From NCBI GenBank assembly GCA_964485395.1, contig CAZAJF010000001.1:1-64000 (forward strand): 64,000 nt of DNA, read 5' to 3'. Shown here one piece after another: positions 7,184-13,592 of this stretch (the stretch's first letter is position 1; each line of letters opens with the position of its first letter). Below the pieces are notes generated by a model that had not been told where the DNA came from, ran no database searches, and worked only from the letters and a program-made list of their open reading frames with translations. Position numbers and translations under genes: made by a program. This stretch comes from JANNSO01 sp964485395 (GTDB lineage: Bacteria; Spirochaetota; Spirochaetia; Treponematales; UBA12059).

Positions 7184-7332
7184 GGGGGAAGCGGGACTTG
7201 AACCCGCATTCACGTCTGACTCATTATCCTGGCGATTCGCTCGCGAAGTACCTCGCTGCGCTATTTTCCTGGATGGATTCTCCGGATTTCCTCCGGCTTC
7301 CTCATGGGCGTCTACCAATTGCGCCACTCCCC
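7184..7332 (-). pseudogene. tRNA-like gene interrupted by about 80 bases
   Basis: The minus strand begins GGGGAG, then a D-arm GCGCAATTGGTAGACGC (close to tRNA-Leu D-arms), and ends with a perfect T-arm GCGGGTTCAAGTCCCGC and TTCCCC closing the acceptor. The middle is about 80 bases too long and contains two further hairpins. An ATGAG repeat (7301-7305 and 7220-7224) brackets the extra material; removing one unit leaves 68 bases without a standard anticodon loop. It is probably a decayed or recombined phage tRNA, and I cannot assign an anticodon. Confidence 0.5.
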
Positions 7333-7481
7333 TAAGTTCCCCGGGAAAGCGGTCGCCAAACCGGGGATAATTCAACAACAAAAAGATCGTGGCTTGCCTT
7401 CTGCTCTCGCTTTGGCTGCCTGCACGATAACTTCTCAATTCAATCCTTCCCTAACAAAAGATGTTCACCTATACAGGCTAT

Positions 7482-7546
7482 GGGGTCGCGCGCCATGATG
7501 CGCAGCGGACTCGGTCAAGGATTGAAAACCGCTCCGTCGCGACCCC
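7482..7546. ncRNA. Possible structured RNA or DNA element: branched inverted repeat
   Basis: A perfect 9-bp stem GGGGTCGCG/CGCGACCCC (7482-7490 with 7538-7546) encloses two smaller hairpins on the minus strand: AGCGG/CCGCT and GCGC/GCGC with loop ATCATG. The three-way-junction layout suggests a small RNA or a DNA-binding site, but it lacks tRNA D- and T-loop signatures. Neither strand shows an obvious dedicated promoter. Confidence 0.35.
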
Positions 7547-7553
7547 TAGAAAT

Positions 7554-7571
7554 CCCGGAACGCTCTCCGGG
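7554..7571 (-). terminator. Terminator-like hairpin after the 207-aa gene
   Basis: The minus strand has CCCGGA/TCCGGG arms with a 6-base loop followed by ATTTCT, 15 bases past the stop at 7586. The T-tract is short, so termination may be partial. Confidence 0.4.
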
Positions 7572-7585
7572 AAGATATCCGAGAT

Positions 7586-8209
7586 TTATACTGCCTCAAC
7601 TCCCAAAGGTTCAGTCGCGGGCTCCAGTTCTTCAGGAATAGGAAAATTGTCAGATGAGTCAGGATCGTCGTGAAGGTCAACATCGGTATTGTCGTCTTCC
7701 TCGTTTCCTTCTCCATCGAATGGAAGGCTTGGATTTTCTTTTTCATCCTTCTTGTTTCTTTGTCTTCGATCGTATTCCTGCTCAATCGATCTGAAGTATG
7801 CGTTAAAAAATGTTTGCGCTTTATACCGTCCTTGGCAGATGTCGAGATCGCGGGTTTTCTCCGCATCGAACAAAAGCTTGCTTTTTAAGCATTCGATATC
7901 ATTATCAATCTTACCGAGAACTTCCTTCCATTCCGCTGTTTCTCGAAGGTGAAGTGCGTTTTCTTTAAAAACTTCGAAATCCCCATCTTCAAGATCTTGA
8001 AAAACCATAGGCTTGTCCCCGGTATCCTCAACCCAAACAGGAGCCATGTGAAAGGATTCTGTTATGTACCCAAGTAAATTTTTATACCCGGATACGTTTC
8101 CCTGGAGAGCTGCAACAAGCCGACCACTCTCCTCAACTTCAAGTTTATTCTTGCACATTTCCTTTTCGTAAATTGCCGTAATAATGATCTGGTTCAAAAC
8201 GATACTCAT
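7586..8209 (-). CDS. Prophage protein of unknown function (207 aa)
   Basis: The 207-residue protein begins at ATG 8209, overlapping the stop of rusA by four bases (ATGA), so it is almost certainly co-translated. The first 150 residues are mostly helical with charged repeats (CKNKLEVEESGRLVAAL; EVLGKIDNDIECLKSKLLFD). The last 55 are strongly acidic and probably disordered (EGNEEDDNTDVDLHDDPDSS). No enzyme motif, signal or membrane segment is visible. I do not recognise the family. An acidic-tailed helical protein beside RusA could be a replication or recombination accessory factor or a DNA mimic, but that is only a suggestion from position and composition. Confidence 0.7.
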   Translation of the reverse strand: MSIVLNQIIITAIYEKEMCKNKLEVEESGRLVAALQGNVSGYKNLLGYITESFHMAPVWVEDTGDKPMVFQDLEDGDFEVFKENALHLRETAEWKEVLGKIDNDIECLKSKLLFDAEKTRDLDICQGRYKAQTFFNAYFRSIEQEYDRRQRNKKDEKENPSLPFDGEGNEEDDNTDVDLHDDPDSSDNFPIPEELEPATEPLGVEAV

Positions 8210-8661
8210 GCTTCCTCCCCGATAGTAAAAATCTGAATCAGTGCTCCAGGAGCCTGATCTCGCGCGACGTAATATTTCTCGATAAATTGAGAACAGACGA
8301 GCGAATCATCACGCCACATGCCAATTTGGGTGAGACAATCAAGGACAGCTTTCATGAGATTGTCGCCATCGGGTTTCGCTGTGTGGGGTATATTCCCTAC
8401 AGGGTCTTTCTTCCGGAGAAGCCGCTTCGGCCGTGGGAAGAAAAAGGTAACGGCTACACGCAAAGGCTGGTCGATCGGCGTGTTCGGAAGAAAGTTCCTA
8501 GCCGCGAGTGCGATAAGACCCTTCCACCCTTCAGCCGTTCCTTTGTCATAAACAGCGGCACGTCCGGTTTTTTTATTGTAAAAAGCTCGTGGCCGCGGCT
8601 GTCCCTTTGGCTCTCCGTAAGCATCAAATGTGCAAAGGCGCGTCCAGAAAATGGCGCTCAT
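8206..8661 (-). CDS. rusA: RusA-family Holliday junction endonuclease
   Basis: RusA is a small dimeric nuclease that resolves Holliday junctions in phage recombination. This 151-residue form shows the family pattern: an N-terminal GEPKGQPRPRAF strand, a central basic block, KPDGDNLMKAVLDCL carrying the catalytic aspartates, and WRDDSLV near the C-terminus. I place the start at ATG 8661, which overlaps the stop of the upstream HTH gene (ATGA), rather than at 8694, which would run 34 bases into that gene. It also overlaps the following gene by four bases. The length is slightly above the 120 residues of E. coli RusA, as is common in phages. It belongs with the annealing protein and SbcD-SbcC fusion further along. 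Confidence 0.88.
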   Translation of the reverse strand: MSAIFWTRLCTFDAYGEPKGQPRPRAFYNKKTGRAAVYDKGTAEGWKGLIALAARNFLPNTPIDQPLRVAVTFFFPRPKRLLRKKDPVGNIPHTAKPDGDNLMKAVLDCLTQIGMWRDDSLVCSQFIEKYYVARDQAPGALIQIFTIGEEA

Positions 8662-8837
8662 GCAATTGCCTGCTTCTTGTTCCTCTGCACCCAAGCCTCG
8701 AGGTCTTGTGGTTCAATAAGTACACGTGATCCTAGGCGCACGACTGTTATTTCTCCGAGATCAACCCTGCGTCGAATCATGCTTTCGGAAACGCGAACTT
8801 CGCGCGCCGCTTCCTTAACGGTTAAAAACCTGTTCAT
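8658..8837 (-). CDS. Excisionase-like helix-turn-helix protein (59 aa)
   Basis: The 59-residue ORF from ATG 8837, with GGAGGAG upstream, reads MNRFLTVKEAAREVRVSES and later RLGSRVLIEPQDLEAWV. This is the MerR-like/excisionase winged HTH pattern (helix with T..EAA..., then R.G...I...DL..W). Such proteins act as excisionases or as small transcription activators; here it heads the leftward early operon, directly before rusA with a four-base overlap. The integrase is about 3 kb away with genes of both orientations between, so a control role is as likely as excision. A copy of a 24-base repeat also found within the SbcD-SbcC gene lies in its leader. Confidence 0.75.
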   Translation of the reverse strand: MNRFLTVKEAAREVRVSESMIRRRVDLGEITVVRLGSRVLIEPQDLEAWVQRNKKQAIA

Positions 8838-8855
8838 AAAAAACTCCTCCTATTC

Positions 8856-8879
8856 TCGAAGCCCGCCAAGACCGAGAAA
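8856..8879. repeat. 24-base direct repeat, copy 2
   Basis: This stretch, starting TCGAAGCCCGCCAAGACC, is identical over 24 bases to 1767-1790 inside the SbcD-SbcC coding sequence, in the same orientation. Here it is non-coding, in the leader of the excisionase-like gene, and its flanks complete a TTCTCG/CGAGAA inverted end. The other copy encodes FLGLGGLR-type residues. Confidence 0.8.
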
Positions 8880-8960
8880 AAAACCTTTACAAAAACCCTC
8901 CGACAGAGTGACAATAAGGGCATCACTATCTCTATGACACCCTGAGGGAGGGTAAAAACC

Positions 8961-9152
8961 ATGGAACTGAAAAAGAACTCAAACCCAGAAGAACAAAGAC
9001 TTGTTGCAGTAGAACTTTTTATTAAAGCTCTACAAACCCAACCTGACTTACTCGGGAAGGGTTTAGCTGGTGAAGTCATTGCAACCAAAATTACCAATGG
9101 AGCAGACTTACTCATGAAATACATTCTTGAAGGAAAGAAACCAGTCGATTGA
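8961..9152 (+). CDS. Small prophage protein of unknown function (63 aa)
   Basis: This 63-residue ORF is preceded by a strong GGGAGGG ribosome site and is transcribed away from the excisionase-like gene. The protein is mainly helical and polar (EEQRLVAVELFIKALQTQP; ATKITNGADLLMKYILEG), with no membrane segment or cysteine. I recognise no family. The purine-rich ribosome site can fold into a short ACCCT/AGGGT hairpin (8941-8955), which might limit translation. It ends directly against the convergent 52-aa gene at 9153. Its lone orientation among leftward early genes suggests a regulatory or accessory gene with its own promoter, which is inference. Confidence 0.55.
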   Translation: MELKKNSNPEEQRLVAVELFIKALQTQPDLLGKGLAGEVIATKITNGADLLMKYILEGKKPVD

Positions 9153-9311
9153 TTATTTAACCCGGGAGATTCTTAGCTGAATTTCCCGGCGACTATCCTC
9201 AAAACCACCAACGCCATTTTCTTTCTGTGCTGGTTGAATCTCGATTACCTCGAACCCGATCAAATCGACCGCCTGGATAATCTTGGTCATTTCTTCGTTT
9301 CGTTCGTTCAC
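9153..9311 (-). CDS. Small prophage protein (52 aa)
   Basis: The ORF starts at GTG 9311 with GGGAG eight bases upstream and two bases after the stop of the preceding gene. It ends one base past the stop of the convergent gene. The 52 residues (MNERNEEMTKIIQAVDLIGF and a polar C-terminus) show a helix followed by a beta-like stretch (FEVIEIQP). No family is recognised. Its tight packing behind the putative RHH gene implies co-translation; it may be a small partner of that protein. Confidence 0.5.
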   Translation of the reverse strand: MNERNEEMTKIIQAVDLIGFEVIEIQPAQKENGVGGFEDSRREIQLRISRVK

Positions 9312-9313
9312 GG

Positions 9314-9553
9314 TTATTCTCCCTTCTGGAAAAAGGTCATGTCGACCTGCGTGCGATTGGAGGTGAGGGATTCATAGCGGGTTAGTTCGTTCAGAATTAA
9401 CTGTCGCACCCATGTTGCGGCTCCTCGGCCGTTTGTTGCATGAAGAGGACCTTGAGAAATTCGACTCATAATTTCAACGTCAAGGCTTACTTTTATGGCT
9501 GGGAATATTGGCTGCTTGCCACGATCGTGATTCATAAAGACATAATCGGCCAC
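9314..9553 (-). CDS. Prophage protein, possibly RHH-like, divergent from the repressor
   Basis: This 79-residue ORF is transcribed leftward, divergently from the CI-like repressor. The GTG at 9553 lies inside the shared operator region and has a poor ribosome site, so an internal ATG at 9535 or 9469 may be the true start. The segment AIKVSLDVEIMSRIS, then TWVRQLILNELTRY, resembles a beta strand plus two helices of a ribbon-helix-helix protein, but the match is weak. Its position is that of a Cro-like early regulator in temperate phages: first leftward gene facing the lysogenic repressor across an operator. Function as a lytic-switch partner is inference. Confidence 0.5.
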   Translation of the reverse strand: MADYVFMNHDRGKQPIFPAIKVSLDVEIMSRISQGPLHATNGRGAATWVRQLILNELTRYESLTSNRTQVDMTFFQKGE

Positions 9554-9593
9554 TTTTTTGTTATTGTCAAGTGTTTTTTATCACAAAAGTGGC
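9549..9593. promoter_or_regulatory. Operator-like inverted repeat at the repressor divergent promoter
   Basis: GCCACTTTT at 9549-9557 and AAAAGTGGC at 9585-9593 are perfect 9-base inverted arms 27 bases apart, lying between the divergent regulator genes. On the minus strand TTGACA lies between the arms and would serve the leftward gene. These are plausible sites for the XRE repressor. Confidence 0.5.
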
Positions 9594-9616
9594 GCAAAAA
9601 TGACGATATTTACAAC

Positions 9617-10003
9617 ATGGATGAAAAATTCTGGGAAAGAATAGAAAAAGCTACAGTAAAAGGATTTACTCGCAAGCAATTAGCCGCAGATTGTGGAATA
9701 TCTGTAAGTACTATTTCGATGTGGAAACTCCGCCATAGTTATCCGACGGCTGATATTGCAGTAAAATTGGCGAATGCATTAGGGACATCAGTCGAATATC
9801 TTGTTGATGGCATAGCCCCTAGTTATTTAACAAAATCAGACGTTGCATTACTGGAAAAGGCTCGATACTATAAAAATGTGATCGATTGCCTTGATGCGCT
9901 TTCTCCGGAAGGCAGGGGGATGATGATCGTGCAGATTGAAGCAGCAGCGGAAGATGCGCGCCGCAGGAACGTTTCGGCCGGATCAAACGCTTCGGCTGGT
10001 TAA
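9617..10003 (+). CDS. XRE-family (CI-like) prophage repressor
   Basis: The 128-residue protein has an N-terminal helix-turn-helix of the Cro/CI (XRE) type at about 14-62: FTRKQLAADCGISVSTISMW followed by helices ending VKLANALGTSVEYLVDG. The C-terminal half is helical and could mediate dimerisation; no LexA-like protease domain (Ser-Lys dyad) is seen, so RecA-driven self-cleavage is unlikely. I start it at ATG 9617 because the longer frame back to 9440 would cross the operator and the opposite gene. It faces a putative RHH-like gene across a shared inverted repeat. It probably maintains lysogeny by repressing the leftward early operons and its own gene. Confidence 0.8.
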   Translation: MDEKFWERIEKATVKGFTRKQLAADCGISVSTISMWKLRHSYPTADIAVKLANALGTSVEYLVDGIAPSYLTKSDVALLEKARYYKNVIDCLDALSPEGRGMMIVQIEAAAEDARRRNVSAGSNASAG

Positions 10004-10122
10004 GTGGTAGGCTTTTTCCCATATTGATTCTCGACAGTTTTGTCGTTAAAAACTAAGATTAAATCAGATTTAAGTTGCGCTTTTGCAGAAACAGGTTAGT
10101 ATTTGTTCAAAATGGAGGTTTT

Positions 10123-10506
10123 ATGAAGAAAATATTTACTAGTTTTTTTATTTTCATTTTAATTTTTTCTTGTGCTCGCCCATCGAAAAACGAAAACGCA
10201 AATATTGCAATTGACTCATTGTCAGGATCTACTACAACCCAAGAGCAATTGGATGCATATACAGCGGCTAGCTTAAAAAAAGAACAAGAAATAGTTACAT
10301 TGACAGAGTATAACTTGCTAAAAACTGGATTTAGTTATGATTCTGTTTGTAAAATTATTGGTTCACCAGGTCAAGAGTTAAGCAGCAGCGAAATTGGTGG
10401 TTATAAAACCGTAATGTATATGTGGAGTAATCCTGATGGAGGAAATATGAATGTTATGTTCCAAAATGATAGGATGATTTCAAAAGCGCAACTCGGTTTA
10501 AGATAA
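10123..10506 (+). CDS. DUF3862/SmpA-like lipoprotein
   Basis: The 127-residue protein starts at ATG 10123 behind ATGGAGG. The signal peptide MKKIFTSFFIFILIFSC ends in a lipobox cysteine at 17, so it should be lipid-anchored outside the inner membrane. Residues about 60-127 match the DUF3862/SmpA-OmlA pattern: LTEYNLLKTGFSYDSVCKII, then GYKTVMYMWSNPDGGNMNVM and a C-terminal KAQLGL. Related BamE-like domains help outer-membrane protein assembly or bind peptidase inhibitors, but the role here is unknown. It is AT-rich compared with the phage genes and sits between repressor and integrase, where lysogenic-conversion (moron) genes are common. Confidence 0.8.
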   Translation: MKKIFTSFFIFILIFSCARPSKNENANIAIDSLSGSTTTQEQLDAYTAASLKKEQEIVTLTEYNLLKTGFSYDSVCKIIGSPGQELSSSEIGGYKTVMYMWSNPDGGNMNVMFQNDRMISKAQLGLR

Positions 10507-10665
10507 GTGACTTCTAAACCTTCCCAACTCCAGATCCAGATCTACGCCCTCGAGGACTTCGACAGGTGCCCGGAGTGCGGGTGGGTTTTGGAGGAAAAAA
10601 ACGACGGGAAGAGATGCGAGAATTGCGAGCGGGAGATGGGATTATGTGATGAAAATATTATATAA
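10507..10665 (+). CDS. Small zinc-ribbon protein (52 aa)
   Basis: The ORF begins at GTG 10507 directly after the lipoprotein stop (TAAGTG) and runs 52 residues. It contains CPEC near 21-24 and CENC near 38-41, a likely zinc ribbon, followed by a short acidic tail. The base composition is GC-richer than both neighbours, which suggests a separate origin. There is no good independent ribosome site, so translation would depend on coupling to the lipoprotein gene. It could be a remnant of a larger zinc protein. Confidence 0.4.
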   Translation: MTSKPSQLQIQIYALEDFDRCPECGWVLEEKNDGKRCENCEREMGLCDENII

Positions 10666-10718
10666 GAACATGTTTGTATAAATAGTTATCCGTATCAATT
10701 AGAATAAATGGAGGTAAT

Positions 10719-11741
10719 ATGAAAGACCTTGCTGAATATATTAATCTAGTACCAGAAATTAAAGAATCAAATAATTATTGGTTTGTCAGAACCATGGGTG
10801 GGAAATTATATAATCCCTTTCTTTTCAAGAAAGTTATTGCAATTGATTATGATAAAATACCTGAGGATAAAGTTAAAGAATTAATTACAGGTGATATTGA
10901 TGAATATAAGAGCGATTATATAAAAAAATGTTATGCTGAAAATCATCGCCCTGGATTAATAATTAATAATCTAAAACGATTTTATAAAGAAATGAAAATT
11001 GGTGATATTGTTGTAATTCCTGATAATTGTGGTAATCATATAGCCGTTGGAGTAATAGAAGGTGAAGTCCATGTTATTGATGGTATTGAAATTGTTGGAT
11101 CAGATGGGAAAATTAAAGTAGATCAAACTTATAGAAGATCACGTAAGGTAAAATGGCTTGCGGCAGCCAAGCGTAATAATTTTAACCCCTATTTATATCG
11201 ACTTCTAAATACCCACCAAACGATTTCTCATGCTAATTCTTATCATGAATATATCGACATAATATTACATGATTTTTACAAAAGAGGAACAAAGTATAAC
11301 TATGTTATGAATGTCCGTCAAAAATATGGTTTAAATGCAAAGTCGGTATATGGTTCCTTATCAGAATTAATAACTCTAGCAGAAGAATTTCTTGCAGAGA
11401 ATGGAATTCATGAGAATGCAGATGCGATTGAAACTAAAATTTCTGTAAACTCACCTGGCTATATAGCATTACTAGGAGTAGCTGGAACAGTTTTATTTGT
11501 TATTTGTGCATTGGTAATATTCTTCAATGGTGGAGGTATGAAATACAAAAATAAAGATGGAGTTGAACTTGAAATCAAGAGCCATGGATTTCTTGAAGCA
11601 CTTAGCAGATTTCTGAACTCGAGAAAAGATAGATTGATAAAAGATCAACTAGTGGATAAGATAAAGAATCTTGAAATTGATAATTCAGCGGATATAATTG
11701 GTTTATTAGGAGCTGTTAATGAAAAGAATCAAAATCCTTAG
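10719..11741 (+). CDS. EVE/PUA-like sensor fused to a membrane anchor; candidate defence protein
   Basis: This is a 340-residue, AT-rich gene with a GGAGG ribosome site. Residues about 18-150 (NYWFVRTMGGKLYNPFLFKK, FYKEMKIGDIVVIPD, HIAVGVIEGEV, RRSRKVKWLA) follow the pattern of the EVE/PUA-like domain found at the N-terminus of many Mrr-type restriction proteins, where it recognises modified DNA. Residues 150-240 are helical. Instead of a nuclease there is one transmembrane helix (about 247-270) and a polar C-terminal part. A nucleic-acid-sensing domain tethered to the membrane fits an abortive-infection or superinfection-exclusion protein. The gene overlaps the next small membrane protein by 23 bases. 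The domain assignment is by pattern only; function is inferred from architecture and its place in the lysogenic-conversion region. Confidence 0.65.
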   Translation: MKDLAEYINLVPEIKESNNYWFVRTMGGKLYNPFLFKKVIAIDYDKIPEDKVKELITGDIDEYKSDYIKKCYAENHRPGLIINNLKRFYKEMKIGDIVVIPDNCGNHIAVGVIEGEVHVIDGIEIVGSDGKIKVDQTYRRSRKVKWLAAAKRNNFNPYLYRLLNTHQTISHANSYHEYIDIILHDFYKRGTKYNYVMNVRQKYGLNAKSVYGSLSELITLAEEFLAENGIHENADAIETKISVNSPGYIALLGVAGTVLFVICALVIFFNGGGMKYKNKDGVELEIKSHGFLEALSRFLNSRKDRLIKDQLVDKIKNLEIDNSADIIGLLGAVNEKNQNP

Positions 11742-11907
11742 GTTATCACAGGTTGGTTTGATTTTTTCTTTTCCATTTGCTTGTGCAAACATTGGAAGAT
11801 TAATTTTTTCTTGGGAAGAACAAGGATTTTTATTAACAGTTTTTATTGTTTTAATAATTTTAATTTTTATTCGAAAGAAATTTTCAATTAGGTTTATATC
11901 TAATTAA
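11719..11907 (+). CDS. Small membrane protein paired with the EVE-like gene (62 aa)
   Basis: This 62-residue, very hydrophobic protein has two predicted transmembrane segments (about 9-30 and 36-51) and basic ends (MKRIKILR; IRKKFSIRF). Its start at 11719 lies 23 bases inside the upstream gene, indicating translational coupling and shared transcription. The base composition is equally AT-rich. No family is recognised. Two-TM small proteins of this kind often act as membrane-disrupting effectors or partners of membrane sensors in phage defence; here that is inference from coupling to the membrane-anchored sensor-like protein. Confidence 0.5.
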   Translation: MKRIKILRLSQVGLIFSFPFACANIGRLIFSWEEQGFLLTVFIVLIILIFIRKKFSIRFISN

Positions 11908-11958
11908 ACTATTTATTAAAAATACCTTCACTTATTTATAGATTAATTAAAATATAAA

Positions 11959-13134
11959 TTATACCAATGAATCAGCTAAGCCAACAATAACCGCACGCGT
12001 CTGTTCCGGGATCTCCGTATATCGATCGGTCATAGCCTCCGACCTGTGGCCGGTGAGGGCGCGAAGCGCATGATCAGAGACTTGCCCTCGTAGCATAGAA
12101 TTATACCAATGGCGCCATGAATGGAACGTAAGCCGGCGGAGTTTTCGCTCATCGGGAGTCATCCCCAAACTTTCTATAGCCAGGTTGAATTCTTCTTCGA
12201 CAGCCTTTTTGCTTATCGGCCTTTCTTCAGATAGCCCAAAAAACACAAATCCGTTTCCCCAGGGGTTCGTTTCGGCAATTTTTTTAAGAATTTCAGCCGT
12301 TTTAGCTGGAAGAGGGACGTCGCGCATGCTTCCCCATTTTGGGGCTTTCAAGCCTTCACTATCCTGCCAATTGTGCGAGAGGTGGATATAGTCGCCCCGG
12401 ATATCTTCAAGCAGAAGGCCTCGACATTCCCCCAGGCGCAAACCAGTTGTCGCCGCAAGAAGATTGACCGCGTAAAGGCGAGGATCGCTCCAAGGGTATT
12501 TGAAAAACCGCTTTACTTCATCAAGGGAGAGAATCTCCATCGGGGCTACAACCTCGGCCAGCTTGGCTACGCTGATAGCCGGATTCTTTTCGATCTTCCC
12601 TAGACGAAAAGCTTCTCCTAGAGGTACAGCGATCGCCTGGCGGATCGTATTGATTGTCCGCGAGGAAAGCACCCCCTTGTCGTGTAAATGCATTACCAAG
12701 CCCTCTAGTAACGCAGCGGAAGCGTTTTCTAGAGTAGGAATCTTGGATTGATTTTCAAAATACGTCTTCGCGTAACGCGATATGCTCCGGCGATTATTTG
12801 CTAAGTAAGCAGTTGAAATGGACCGGCCTCGCGCGCGAAGCCCGCGGGCATAGTCCCCATCATCTTTCCAGAATTCTTCTAAATAGTCGATAAGGGATGA
12901 GCTCTTCTTAATTACTGAAGTGTTTTTTTTCATCCATGCTTCTACGATAATCCGGGCGCCAGATTTAGAAGTAGGAGAAGCAGGTGGTGCATGTTCTCCA
13001 AGCTCTTCAAGGAGAACGCTTATTGATCTGCGGATTGAATAATCGAGCTTATCAGAATCCCAAAATCCAACATTGTACATTTTACCGGAGGATGCACTAG
13101 ATTTACGCTGATATAGGATGTACGGAGCTCTCAT
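11959..13134 (-). CDS. int: Tyrosine-family phage integrase
   Basis: The 391-residue recombinase has the complete catalytic set of the tyrosine family: R233 in ATTGLRLGE, K263 region, H338 and R341 in FHSWRHWYN, H363 in LTGHRSE and the nucleophile Y372 in DRYTE. Residues about 80-180 form a SAM-like core-binding domain, and the first 70 residues resemble an arm-binding region. It would join phage attP to bacterial attB. The gene starts 114 bases from the 3' end of tRNA-Pro and points away from it, the classic arrangement of an integrase next to its attachment site in a tRNA gene. Paired GGAACAAT motifs at 13170-13194 between the two could be arm sites. Confidence 0.93.
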   Translation of the reverse strand: MRAPYILYQRKSSASSGKMYNVGFWDSDKLDYSIRRSISVLLEELGEHAPPASPTSKSGARIIVEAWMKKNTSVIKKSSSLIDYLEEFWKDDGDYARGLRARGRSISTAYLANNRRSISRYAKTYFENQSKIPTLENASAALLEGLVMHLHDKGVLSSRTINTIRQAIAVPLGEAFRLGKIEKNPAISVAKLAEVVAPMEILSLDEVKRFFKYPWSDPRLYAVNLLAATTGLRLGECRGLLLEDIRGDYIHLSHNWQDSEGLKAPKWGSMRDVPLPAKTAEILKKIAETNPWGNGFVFFGLSEERPISKKAVEEEFNLAIESLGMTPDERKLRRLTFHSWRHWYNSMLRGQVSDHALRALTGHRSEAMTDRYTEIPEQTRAVIVGLADSLV

Positions 13135-13262
13135 ATGTCTATGATAATTAAAACGGATTTATTTTTCTATGGAACAATTTACGGAACAATGGCAAACCTA
13201 CAAAACGCTAGCCATTGCTATTTACTTACTGTACAACAAATTATAATCGGGACGGTGAGACT
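13135..13262. other. Probable prophage attachment junction at the tRNA-Pro 3' end
   Basis: The integrase gene faces the 3' end of tRNA-Pro, and phage-type genes end here while core genes follow. The crossover core is expected within the 3' part of the tRNA (about 13248-13262). The second att copy is outside the window, so the exact core cannot be defined. Confidence 0.5.
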
Positions 13263-13319
13263 CGAACCCACGATATCCAGCTCCCAAAGCTGGCGCCTTA
13301 GCCACTAGGCAACGTCCCG
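13248..13319 (-). tRNA. tRNA-Pro (TGG)
   Basis: The minus strand folds as a 72-base cloverleaf: acceptor CGGGACG/CGTCCCG, D-arm with CCTAGTGGCTAAGG, anticodon stem CCAGC/GCTGG with loop TTTGGGA (anticodon TGG), and T-arm with GTTCGAGTC. CCA is not encoded. The mature 3' end is intact despite the adjacent prophage, as expected when phage DNA restores the tRNA end. Confidence 0.93.
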
Positions 13320-13536
13320 TAAAGAATAAGAGCACTATATACAAATACCTTTCGTTATGCAAGCAATATAAAGCCTAAAAACTATCGCTGCGCCCGCATG
13401 TGCTTTTTCTTGACAGTTTCCAAAATCAGCGCTTATCCTTGGATAGTCGGAACGCCGAAAGCGCGCGACGCCGCATCGGCATACCGATAGGCCGTTGGTT
13501 CGCGTATGCGGACTATTACGGCAGCCTGTCCCTCGC

Positions 13537-13552
13537 GGCAGGCTAACCTGCC
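13537..13552. repeat. Hairpin in the EF-G-like gene leader
   Basis: GGCAGG and CCTGCC arms flank a CTAA loop, followed by another GGCGGCAGGC copy at about 13556-13565. The hairpin lies about 30-45 bases before the ribosome site and may affect mRNA structure or be a dispersed repeat. Confidence 0.4.
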
Positions 13553-13592
13553 CTTGGCGGCAGGCAGACTTGAATTCCTTAAGGAGCGTGTC

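Larger units (their letters stand above)
6956..7585. other. Gene-free stretch with structured RNA-like elements
   Basis: No convincing protein gene lies in these 630 bases. The region holds a tRNA-like sequence interrupted by an insert (7184-7332), a 65-base branched inverted repeat (7482-7546) and a terminator-like hairpin (7554-7571). Between 6956 and 7180 I see only the ribosome site of the 6955 gene and a weak GGGGC/GCCCC pairing. Confidence 0.6.
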
